Shown here: piece after piece, positions 54,266-64,000 of the stretch
Position numbering within the stretch: position 1 is the stretch's first letter
Layout of the letters: each line of letters starts with the position of its first letter
From: Adiantum capillus-veneris
Taxonomy: Eukaryota > Streptophyta > Polypodiopsida > Polypodiales > Pteridaceae
Direction of reading: 5' to 3'
Length of the DNA: 64,000 nt
Assembly: GCA_014529385.2 (NCBI GenBank)
Contig: CM043944.1
Coordinates: forward strand, 75,575,884 to 75,639,883
The notes under the pieces: model-generated
What the model was told of the DNA's origin: nothing
What the model saw: the letters and a program-made list of their open reading frames with translations, nothing else
Database searches by the model: none
Position numbers and translations under genes: made by a program

Positions 54266-55959
54266 ATGTCAGATGAGCAGGGCATGGACAATAGTGGATC
54301 AGGCCAGGGCCGAGAATATTGCTGCTTAGCGAATCCTTTTGCCGGACCAGCGCCTTTCTATGCTTATACTGCAGATAGCGAGACGATGGGGCGCTGCCTG
54401 CAATTAGAATTAGAAGATAATATCAATATACCGAATGCCTCTCTCTCTCAGGATGCGAGCTCTCTGCACCTTGCCACTTTAGTTGAGGAATACTGGGAGC
54501 CCAGCAGTCCTGATCAAGCTGGACAGCTCAAGGCCTCCTCGACCTCCCTGCTCAATATTCATCACCTCTTCTCTTCATGCGACGCCGGAGGCAGTAATTT
54601 CAATATCTCCACAGAAAAGTGCTCCTTGCATGTAGGTATTCACATTCAAAGAGCTGCTTGGATTAATCATATGAAGTTTCTCAATAGCAACTAATTGATA
54701 CTGAATTAGGGGTGATCATCTTCTTAAATGACATAATGACTCTCCATATAACAGGAGCTGCAGACAATTTTACAAATCCTGGAGCACGTGCGCCATACGG
54801 GGCTCAGGACAGAGGTCATGAGGGCTGTTAAGATGGCAAATCAGATGGCTGCAGCTAATAGTAATTCATACTACAAGCATGAGCAGCTGCAGGGGCTGGT
54901 GTTGCGGCACCTTCAAGAAATGGGATTCAATGCAGGCATCTGCAAATCCAAGAGATCAGAGTCGTCATCCACGAGCCGGGACCTGAATTCCAAGCAACGG
55001 CATTTTCCTGCAGGTGAGCCGATATACTCTCCTCTCCCCCCCCCCCCCCCCCCCCCCCCCCGCCCCCCCCCCACCCCCCGTTTCTCTTCCCTAAAAAGCC
55101 AATTAGAGAAAGCAAAACCAAGCTCATAAGCTAAGTCGTTGCTAATTGCTTCATGACACCAGAAGAGTACACATACATGGACGTGATCCTAGCAGCTGCA
55201 AAGGAGACTAGCAGTAATAACATTCTGCCTCGTGCAAACGATCAGACGTCGACGAGGGTGCTCATTGACCTGAGATTCAGATCAGCGTTTGAGATTGCGA
55301 GGCCCAGCCCTGCCTACGTGGAGCTGTTGAAGGCGGTCCCCATATGCTACGTAGGCAGTTCACCTGCACTTCACAAAATCATAAGACTTCTGAGTGGGGC
55401 TATGAAGAGGTCGTTGGAAAGCCAAGGTATGCCACTGCCTCCTTGGAGAACCCTCTCTTTCTTGCACTCCAAGTGGCTCTCCCCTGCCTACTCTAGGACC
55501 CTCACCTGCGCCATAATTAACCCCCTCATGCGCCAGCACACTCCAAAACCATATTCCGGCTCTAATTTAGCACAGAAGCCACCACCCTCTAATACTAGTA
55601 AAAAGGCGCATTACTCCATTGCAAGAAAAAGCTCCAATTTGAACACCAAGATATACTCCTCTTCCCCAGCTAACGTCCCATTCCTCCCCCTTGCTAGCAA
55701 TCGTATCCTCACAAATTGCAATGCTGCCTTTGTACCAAAACATAACACTTCACAATATCGTTCCACCTCGGGAACTAGCTGCTGTGTTTCTAAGCCTGCA
55801 CAAGCCGAGCCATGGCAACTACCCCGTCTCATTACTCAGCGCTCTCTCTCCCCCTCAAGGCCTAGAAAGCTTGTAGGAGCCTTGACCGTCGCCTTGCAAC
55901 ACACCTCTATTGACACCAATGCAATGCAGGTAGTGCAAGTTTCTAAATTCACGGCTTGA
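54266..55959 (+). CDS. DUF506 family protein (PDDEXK-like), three exons
   Basis: The only convincing host gene. Predicted exons are 54266-54631, 54755-55013 and 55163-55959. The introns have GT...AG ends (cat|gtaggt...acag|gag and gcag|gtgagc...ccag|aag). They give about 473 residues. Family hallmarks: GLRTEVMRAVKMANQM and LQGLVLRHLQEMGFNAGICK in exon 2; FPA before the junction; then EYTYMDVIL, VLIDLRFRSAFEIARPS, AYVELLKAVP and LPPWRTLSFLHSKWLSP in exon 3. The DFRSEFEIA-type block belongs to the PD-(D/E)XK-like core, whose activity in plants is not established. An Arabidopsis member, RXR1, is reported to restrain root-hair growth. The usual FPAGEY reads FPAEEY with this splice choice. About 160 residues beyond HSKWLSP form a low-complexity tail. 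No signal peptide is seen. Exon 1 (122 residues, acidic) is the least certain part. Confidence 0.82.
54632..54754 (+). other. DUF506 gene intron 1 (123 bp)
   Basis: Donor cat|gtaggt and acceptor ataacag|gag keep phase 0 into ELQTILQILEHVR. An alternative donor four bases later (gtag|gtat) would break the frame. Confidence 0.65.
55014..55162 (+). other. DUF506 gene intron 2 (149 bp) with poly-C tract
   Basis: Donor gcag|gtgagc; acceptor acaccag|aag. It contains 26 C (55036-55061), then G and another C-rich run to about 55078. The tract sits between the donor and the likely branch region. Homopolymer length is prone to sequencing and replication error. Confidence 0.75.
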
Positions 55960-56219
55960 ATCAGTTTTGTAAGAGAAGCTGTATTATATTACGTCGCCTA
56001 CTCAAATCAAAGCAAAGTTTTGTTTAGCATTTCAACCATTCTCCCCTTCATGTTGCTATTTATAAGCTGTGGCATGTGTTTATATAGAGCAATGCTTTTT
56101 GTGTACAAAATCCACAATAAGTTTTGGACAAATTCTCACAATGTGGGATAATTCTCACATTGTGACTTACCTCAACATCATGAACTTTTGTGAGGGAGGC
56201 ATCGTATACCTAGCTAGAT
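55960..56219 (+). other. DUF506 gene 3' flank
   Basis: Presumed 3' untranslated region. No clear AATAAA signal is visible. AT-rich text such as tgtattatatta (55980-55991) might serve. Confidence 0.4.
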
Positions 56220-56294
56220 ACCTAGCTAGATACGATTGGGGGCAGGGGACTGCCGGCCCGGTGGTCCCCTGCCCCCAATCGTACCTAGCTAGGT
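56220..56294. repeat. Near-perfect 31-bp hairpin
   Basis: The left arm 56220-56250 and right arm 56264-56294 match at 30 of 31 positions around a 13-base loop. The arms run from acctagctag through cgattgggggcaggggac. Just upstream, atacctagctag is tandemly repeated (56208-56231). It lies about 260 bp after the DUF506 stop codon. Confidence 0.95.
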
Positions 56295-56949
56295 ATGTGG
56301 TGCCTCTCGAGGGAAAGGTCATGATGTTATGCATTGTACGAAAAACACTGAAAAAGACTCCGTTTTCCTACATGAGAAAATTTCTAAATCTTATTGTGAT
56401 CACCTCCACGCGTTGTTGTGAGTAGGTAATTTTTTAAACATGTAACACTATTAATTAAGCTTAATGAAGGCCATGGCAGTCGCTTATGGTAAGCCCAGGA
56501 TGCACAGTATTCACCTTTCCGTTCGACTTGAAAAAGTTGATCTCGATTCATGGAAGTATCCGATCAATTCATATATCTCCTAACAACTTCCCATTAAAGA
56601 AAAAAAAAAACCGTTCACTACCTGCCTGCATCGTGCAAGGACACTAGAGAGAAGAAAACGCTAGAGGAAAGGTAAAGCTGAAGAAAATTATGAAAGTGTA
56701 TGCATAGTCGTCGACCACCTCTTTCTGTGGGCATGAAAAATCTTTGGACTTGACACTTCTATGACGCTTGTAAAAATACATTCACTACTTGCATAGTGCA
56801 ACGTAACTCAGTAGAAGAAAATGTTAAGAAGAAAGGACAGCAAGAAGAAAGGTAAATTAGAAGAAAAATGAAACTAATGCACGTTTGACCAGCTTTCTAT
56901 ATGGATTTCAAAAGTTTTAGGTGATGGTCACTAGAAGCATATTTAGGGC
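56295..56949. other. Non-coding DNA, nothing recognised
   Basis: AT-rich. Two related stretches (about 56605-56700 and 56780-56870) share ttcactac, tgcatagtgcaa-like and gaaaggtaaa text, which suggests an old duplication. Confidence 0.45.
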
Positions 56950-57209
56950 ATGATCACGCGAGGCTTAGTTTTCAGTTGTTGGAAACTAAGCCTAATAAGG
57001 AAGATGCCCCAATCATTCGGCTTGCACTTACCCCTTGCGTGGTCACGCACCCAAAACTAAGCCATGCTGAGTGCGAGGACTGCCACCTGGACGTGAGATT
57101 GAACGTACGAGCCGAGAAAAGGAGGGAGGGGGGGATTGGGAGGGATGCTCAAATACAAAGCTGCAAGTTGTAGGCGGCGAGAGTTTTGTTGCTGTAATGT
57201 TGAGAGCTA

Positions 57210-57255
<46 letters not shown>

Positions 57256-57490
57256 CCATGGAAATCATGAGCGCTAGCAGCAAAAAGTGCAAGCATCGTT
57301 CCCAATCATGCGATTGTCGGGTGTGCAATCATTTCCCAGTCCGGTTACCTTGCGCTATTATGCCTTTTTTTGGGCATAGTTGGGGAGAGAGCGCATAGTA
57401 GAACTATGCCGACTTAGTTGGCATTGTGTGACCATTGCAAAGGCTTAGTTTTCAACATAAGTAACTGGAAACTAAGCCTCGTGTGACCAC
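56950..57490. mobile_element. MITE-like element, GGCTTAGTT family copy 2
   Basis: About 540 bp with inverted ends. The left end reads gatcacgcgaggcttagttt, then cagttgttggaaactaagcc. The complement of the right end reads ggtcacacgaggcttagttt, then ccagttacttatgttgaaaac. It contains a GA microsatellite (57213-57253) and internal copies of the ctaagcc motif. No transposase frame. It is non-autonomous at best. Confidence 0.62.
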
Positions 57491-57551
57491 CACCTTATTA
57501 TCTTAGATAAAGCATTATCTTAGATAAAGCATTAATGAATAACTAAGTTTG

Positions 57552-57735
57552 TCGCATGGTTATGCAAGGCTTAGTTATTCTTTCAACCTCCCAACTATGC
57601 CTCACCTATGCCAAAATCGATAGAGTTACAAAGGGTAGGCATTGTTATTCCTTTTATATTGCTATTTTTTGTGTGTGATCAAGAATGAGGTTTAGTTATT
57701 GGTTCAAATAATTGATTATTAATTCTCGCATAATA
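57552..57735. mobile_element. MITE-like element, GGCTTAGTT family copy 3
   Basis: About 180 bp with more decayed ends (gcatggttatgcaaggctta on the left; the complement of the right end reads aaggtcattattatgcgaga). Its right interior (gatcaagaatgaggtttagttattggttcaaata) pairs with text in copy 1 at 46520-46555. Confidence 0.45.
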
Positions 57736-60550
57736 ATGACCTTATGACTTTTCACTTTCATGGTGCTTTTCATTTCCTAAACTCTCTCCCTCACTTATGC
57801 ATTTTAGATGTTTTGAGAAGAGTTATTTTTTAAAGATTGTGTAGAGCTCATTGGTCAATTGATAGTACTCCCACAATTCAAAATTCACTCCTAGAATATG
57901 ACAAAGGCACAAACTAATTTGTATAAAAATATATCGGAGAGCAAGAGTCAAAGATATAAAGATGTACACTTAATGTGCACTACATGTAAAGTCTATATAT
58001 CACTTGAATTAAAGGACTATTTATAAAACCTCTTTGTTGTGAGTTTTTCACCAATAAAAGGGAATATTTTTTATTCAATTTATAATTTTTCTTTAAAGAT
58101 CATTTATTCAACACCCTTTTAGATATGAAAATACGTGAAAATATAGATAAAAGTAATCACTATTATTGAATTCACACGATAGACCGTTTTTAATATAAAT
58201 AGTGATCCCCTTGAAATGTTGGCCATTCAAGGAATTGCTTTTAGTACATTATTTCAAACTAGTATTTGCAAAGAAAAAGCATGCCACTTTCTCAACTCCA
58301 ATTATCGATGCACTTTTTGAAACCCCCCCCCCCCCCCCTCCGCCCCCAACCGCGCAAAAACTCACAATAGTGAGTCAACATATATTAAGCAAACCAAAAA
58401 ACTACATGACATGCCTGCTCATCAACTCTGGCAAGGGCACCATAAACATCAACCATAGATTCAAAACATGAGACTGTCTGTATAGGGAGGCAAGCGCGAC
58501 CAAAAGATAAGCTCACACAATAGCCATAGGAACAAGACATACCTAGGAAATCCTGCAAGATAGGCGACCATCGCCATCATGTCTTTACCCACCCGGAGAG
58601 ATCTCCCAACCACACTGAAGGACAAAACTAAACCTGCGATGCCCAAGTCCCCATGATTTGAAGAGAGTGCATGAGCTGTCACCAAGGAGCCGACATTGCT
58701 ACCGACCACCTCCTCCTCCTAAACTGACGCTCCATAACATTGATGTATAAAGCTGGATGGATGAGGCATATTGAACCAAAAATCGTCCAGCACCACAGAG
58801 TACCAACCAAGACCATTGAACTGTATCAATCCTTGAGGGGGACATGATCCTTTGAATGTTGCTATTGGTGTCATCATGCAAGCCAATCGTTGCCATGAGT
58901 AAACTCGCACTTGAAAGCCCACAAAGAAACAAACCATCATTTTTTTACTTCGAGAAGAGAGGGGAAGGATGAACGCCCCCTGATACAAAAACATTGGATG
59001 GGGGTAAGGAGGCATGGTGAAAATGAGGGAGGCACAACCAGGCGTCCCTCCTTGGAGCAAAGCCATGTGTCTCTGATAGAGCCAGTTCCTCTATGCCACC
59101 ACCAACAAGCTGCCATGCAACTGAAGGGTCCACCAGCTCGTATCCCCATGTTCTTACACCTTTTCAACTCTTAAGGGAGATGAATGTGGATATAGTATAT
59201 TGAAGATTCTTATATTTCTATAGTTTCACTTACTAAGAGTTTTAATTTTTATCAACTTGACCAATAATATCTTCTTGGAGTAGGGTGCCATAAGATTTTG
59301 TAAAGTGAGAATATAAGGAGATGCCAAATTTGTGAAAGATTAGAAAAGGGGGGACTCACCAAATAGCAGGCGAGGCAAGGGGGGAAGAGAGAGGCAAGCA
59401 CAGAATGATGTGTGAGGCACATGGGGGCAAGAAAGCAAGTGCATGCGATTGTTATACTACCCTTGGTACATGTCGCAGAAGGCAAGGAGAGGTGCCACCC
59501 GATAGGGGAGGGCGGCCAAAGGTGGATGTAAAAAGTTTTCCTTTTTATATTTGTTTGTGCTCTGTTGACAATGTGAAGCCGTTGAATAGGGATAGGGGGA
59601 AGGGGGTACACACCCGGAACACAAACAATTTTCCTCTCTACAGCTCAGGGTAAACATAGCACCCCAATCCACTAGGATTCACCTTCAAAATCCTCTTTCC
59701 TGTTAGCATACCACTACCTGTACACCTCTTGGCTTGACCACACTGTATCAAATCACGATTCAACACGCGTGCACCGCATGACACATTTCACAACTTCCCT
59801 CACACTCCAAGAACCTCTTTTTTTGACTCTTTGTTGCCAGAAGACACTACCGATTCGATGGGGGCACAATTGCCTACACACACACACACCCGACACCGCA
59901 GACACAAGCACAAGAGCAGCAGAAAAGAGGGAGGGAAAGGGGAAAAATGCCACAAAGCTGGCAATGATCTCTTTAGTGTATTCAAGATAGCCAAGTACAA
60001 ATAGCCTTGTCAGCACTGCCTCGACGGACACAAAAAAACGGACTTCCAATAGCCCTCGCTGGTGCCATCAATGTGGTGGAACCTCTCTCCTCCTACCTTC
60101 ATTGCAGAAGCACACATACACGAGCTCCCTCGAGCTTTCGTCTTCTGAAAGAAGAAAAAATCTGCTTGAACTCACCTCTTCCTTGATAGTAGAAGAAGAA
60201 GCTGAAGCTGACCCCTTCACTTTCGCTCCTCATTCCCCAAAAATCCCCTTTTTTTTCCTTTCTCTTCTTTCTTCGTCTTTCTCTTCCTTTTCTTTCCTCT
60301 CCTTCTTGCTTTCTTTCCTTCCTTCTCTTCTTTCCTTTCCTTGCCTCTTCTTTCTCCTTTCTTCTCTTCTTCTTTCCCCTTTCTTTTCTTCTTCTTTCTA
60401 TTTCCCCTAGACAACTCCCTTTCCCTTTCTCTCCCTTTCCTTTTTATTAGCCTCCTTTAGAAACTTTTTGCTTTCCTCTTTTTTTACACCCAAGAGGCAA
60501 TGACGGGCGCCTTTATTGCTCCCTTTGAGTTTCTTTTCTTTCTTTGAGCC
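57736..60550. other. Non-coding DNA, no gene recognised
   Basis: Contains a 16-C tract (58323-58338) and a polypyrimidine stretch (about 60225-60415, CTTT/TTCC units). Overlapping minus-strand frames at 58461-59174 show no recognised domain. They could be an old unidentified element. Confidence 0.45.
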
Positions 60551-60809
60551 AAGCATGTATTGGTGGTACCAAAAAGGGGTGTCTTGGACACTCCTTTGGT
60601 ATCACTTTACAATTAGTTCCATCTTCATGTGTTAAATGTAAAATAAACTCGCATGTTATATATCAATGGATATGTTTTTTCATGTAGAATCTAAAAGTAT
60701 AAAGCCTCTGACAAGTTTTGAGTTTTTTTGCAAAAAAATTACAGGTCCTCACTTTTTTTTAAAGGGTACCACCAAAAGGTGCAAAAAGTGGTACCACCAA
60801 TACTTGCTT
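60551..60809. mobile_element. MITE-like element with 21-bp terminal inverted repeats
   Basis: The left end aagcatgtattggtggtacc and the complement of the right end aagcaagtattggtggtacc match at all but one position, spanning 259 bp. Both ends contain GGTACC. No open frame of note. A target duplication was not evident. Confidence 0.6.
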
Positions 60810-61525
60810 TTATCCCTTTCTTATTCCATTAAAATTTTTGAGAGGTAGGGTGCATCTAAAAAAAGATCCTACTCTTTCTAAAGGGATTGGGTAAACTTTT
60901 GCAAGAAGTTTCAATGAGAGGAACAAAAGTCATAAGATTTTTCAAGCTTTGCTAAAACGTTTGAACCATAATAGAATGTGAAACATAAATCACATCTAGG
61001 TACAGAAAATGAAACATTTTCATTAACAATACATAGCCTTGCTATATGCATAAACAACCATCCATTAATGTTGGTCATCAACACTTGTAACCTTAACAAG
61101 GCATTCTAAGTATCCAGCAATTTTTGGCCACTGAAAACTTTCCTAATACTATGTGTTCAAAATGGTCTACAAAATGGATTTGACCAGCACCTACGGACTC
61201 TGTCGTGCCACATAATTCAAATAAAAGGTACCACTCTCACTCCTAGAGAATCATATTCTTCACATGTGGAATATTTCTCCTATAATGACATTGGAGAGGG
61301 AGAATGGGGAACACACCCATAACACAAACACAATGCCTCTATATAGTCCACGATATACACAACACCCTAATCAACTCATAAAACACCTTTAAACAACTCA
61401 CTCTCAGAAGAAAACATACGTTTGAATACAAAACAATGCACCAACACGTTCACCAAGACTAGACACACACGTACTCACAACATCCGCACAGTTTCTATCG
61501 CACATGCCACTGATCCACAACAAAA

Positions 61526-61584
<59 letters not shown>

Positions 61585-63830
61585 CACCACACAATCGTGG
61601 GCATATATATCCGTCGTGGGCACACAATCGTGGGCACATACATCCGTCGGCACTGACACACATGCAAAGAGCCACAACATAAAAGAGAAGGGGCGTGGGA
61701 GGATATACACACTGTTGAGCAATGCTTTCACTTCAATTAGCACCAATAAACACTATACATCATCACAAGCATCATCACGACCGGCTCAAAAAAGAAACAT
61801 GCTCCATGCACTCTCTAGGCTCCATGTGGGAACACACCTCCATGAGAGCCACATCCAAAAAACCCATGTCCTTGTAGACCCTCGGCAAAATGACCCCTTG
61901 GTTTCTAGAAGAGAGCCCCTTAATGATCAAAAAAGCTTTTTTATAGAGGCCGCCGGCCATTTTTACTAACTTACACTCAATTGGCCCACTTTTGTGCTTT
62001 ATTTGGCAAGGTTGATATCTCAACTCCTTGTTGTTGCCTCACTTTCCTAAGGGGGGACACTAGCACTAGTGCCTTGCCTCATTTGCCTTCAAAAAACTTA
62101 GGGGCCTCAAGGGTGTGGGACCACTCTCTTATCGACTTGCCACATCAGCACTGCACAAAGATGCCCGTCCACTGTCCACCATTGGAATCTGCCAAAACCG
62201 CCAACATATCTGCTATTGTGCGCCCAAAGGGGCCGCTCGGGCCGCGGGCAATGCCCGAGTTGGGACGCCATGGCCACACACCAAGAAGAGCATCTCTCCC
62301 TTTCGATGCCTATGAGACCCACACACTATTCTCCATAAACCTTATTATTATGTCTTTCCACTCCCCATGTGGGAGTTGTCAAGCGCGAGATGGCACTTCC
62401 CTGTGCATTACTCACAAAAGAGCCCCCACATTTCACAAACTTCACCAAATGGAACCTAAAGAAAACCTAACTTTTCCTCCCAACTAGAACCCTGCCATTT
62501 ATTTCCCCATGCTTTGATTCTCGAGCCGCAAAGTGATATTGAAAGTTGCTAACCCGGGCTCCAAACCCCACAATTTATGCCGCACTTGAACTTTGCCGAG
62601 GCTGCAACCCAAGGCCGCGAAAAATGAGAAAGACATCAGAGACCCCTCCGTCGGCAAAAAAGTCAAACTTCCAACTGACATAACTTGGCGCTTGAGACTC
62701 ACAATGGAGAGTTGTAATGGAATTTGCCTATTCAATTTGAGAATAGCGGAATTTAATGAGAGTACTTTCAAGAAATGATTTTGTGAGCATAGCGGGTAGA
62801 CATAATTGAAGATAGCAACATAATCATAGCAATTAGTTAACTTGGCATAGACAATACTTTTGCAAGAGAGAGAATTTAGAGAACATGACAACAGTTGAGG
62901 ACCGGATTTATGTGGAGCCGGTCCCCCCTCCAATAGGCAATTGTATTATGATTTCTCCCATAAAGAGAGACTTGTTACAATACATTCTTTGTGTTCCTTG
63001 TGACCTAGGTGAAGCAATGAAGATGGAAAGCTTCATGTATCACCATCATAGCATAACGTAAACTTGAAGAAAGCTTTAACTATACCAAGACTCAGTCCCA
63101 AGACCTCAAACACCTTCGAAGGTGGAGAGAGCTAGCAGGGAATGAGGGTTGGGAAGAGGAAGAAGAAACATTTCATACGAGAAAGAGCTAGTTCCTCACT
63201 TATCATAACTCTTGTGCTAGCATACATAATAGCATAGTAATGAAGAAGAAATAGATGGCAAGCTCAAGCATTGAAGCATGGCTCTTGGATGGATTTGCAC
63301 TCCATAGCCAAGAGTGTTGGTGTAGGCTCTCAACCTCTACTTGCTTGGGGAAGGAGAGGGAGCTCTTGCACTTTGCATAGTACACAATGAGAGTGTTTGT
63401 GAGTGTGTGTGGGTGAGTATACCCCCTAAGCACCCCCCTAGCTTGCTTGGGTCGACCCCCCCTTGTAGCTCATGCTTGAAGCTCATTGGACCCCTCCAGG
63501 CCTAGCCAATCACAAGGAGAAGCCATTACAAGCAACAGGGATAGCCTTGGGACAAGTGTCCCCCTTTCCCCTTTGAGAGAGAGGACCTTGATAAATGCAA
63601 AAACAATTAGATAATTCAAGTAATTTATCATTGGACCCCTTTGAAGCCTAGCCAATAGGCTTCAAGCAACACATGAAGGTAACATGGGTAGGGACCTGAC
63701 ATGTGTCCTTGCCGCCTCTTCAAGCTGGGGTTTCCCTTGTGAGTGTGAGTGTGTGTTCTCTCTCTAATCCCTAGGAAAAGGGCTCGCACCCCCTCTTGTA
63801 GGGATGCTTTTGACTTTAGGAGCTCAAGCA
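60810..63830. other. Non-coding DNA with CT microsatellite
   Basis: A CT tract at 61529-61577 is followed by tandem cacaatcgtgggcatata / cacaatcgtgggcacata text with atccgtcg (61588-61652). The segments 63487-63570 and 63629-63710 are imperfect copies (cattggacccct, cctagccaat). No gene was recognised: the open frames at 61404-61746 are microsatellite products. Confidence 0.5.
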
Positions 63831-64000
63831 CCTTAGTCATCAAGCATGAAAAAGCACTTGGACTAGGGGGTATTCCCACAAGTATCTCAGGCAAGCATGT
63901 CAAGGCACCTCAAGCACCTTAATCAAGCGGCAAGTCAAGCACCTCAAGCATGGATTAAGTCAAGCACCTCAAGCACCTTAATCAAGCACCTCAAGTAGGG
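63831..64000 (+). repeat. Short tandem array running off the window end
   Basis: Repeated caagcacctcaagcacc and ttaatcaag units, about 25 bp each in the last 100 bp and more decayed to the left. The array continues beyond the window. Confidence 0.8.

Noticed and set aside
58461-59174. Gene on the minus strand
   Set aside because: Several overlapping frames exist but none shows a recognised domain, splice structure or promoter, so no gene is claimed.
61404-61746. Arg/Glu- or Ser/Leu-repeat proteins on both strands
   Set aside because: Overlapping frames are generated by the CT microsatellite at 61529-61577.
63831-64000. Telomere or subtelomere repeat
   Set aside because: Units are not TTTAGGG-like; the array is an ordinary minisatellite as far as can be seen.

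Overview
This window is nuclear DNA from a repeat-rich land-plant genome. The evidence is plant-type Ty1/copia elements, a Ty3/gypsy chromovirus, plant-type LINEs, MITE-like foldbacks, CT- and GA-microsatellites, and one spliced gene of the plant-specific DUF506 (PDDEXK-like) family. The repeat load and the long poly-C/poly-G tracts would fit a seed-free plant such as a fern, but the sequence does not settle the lineage. I see no bacterial gene, CRISPR array, rRNA or functional tRNA.

Left part (1-23120) is a stack of insertions. Bases 1-2010 are the 3' part of a decayed LINE (family I). Bases about 2199-3800 hold a minus-strand Ty3/gypsy polymerase remnant. From 4606 to 23120 lies a minus-strand LTR element (here LTR-R) with about 1.8 kb LTRs and a 2.6 kb interior of unrecognised coding remnants. 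Its left LTR was split by a full-length family I LINE (5655-17964, 14-bp target duplication). That LINE was in turn split by copia element A1 (10899-16397, TSD tagag).

Middle part (23121-48664) starts with a tRNA-derived SINE-like head, short tandem repeats and the 5' half of a second LINE family (family II). A second copia-A copy follows (A2, 28933-45606, TSD caaat). It carries copia B in its 5' LTR (29280-34447, TSD tacac) and a chromovirus in its integrase region (36415-42421, TSD gtact). The 3' end of a family II LINE lies at 47390-48664. No element here keeps an intact set of proteins: stop codons, frameshifts and one catalytic-residue change are visible.

Right part (48665-64000) is mostly AT-rich non-coding DNA with microsatellites, degenerate copies of repeats also seen at the left end, two strong hairpins and several MITE-like inverted repeats. 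The only convincing host gene is a three-exon DUF506 gene at 54266-55959 (+), with a CT-rich upstream region and a poly-C tract in intron 2. A near-perfect 31-bp hairpin lies about 260 bp past its stop codon. No new defence or metabolic system is evident. The most original items are the LTR-R interior, the two hairpins, the chromovirus with TA...CA LTR ends and a CGTTTT-rich leader, and the MITE families.
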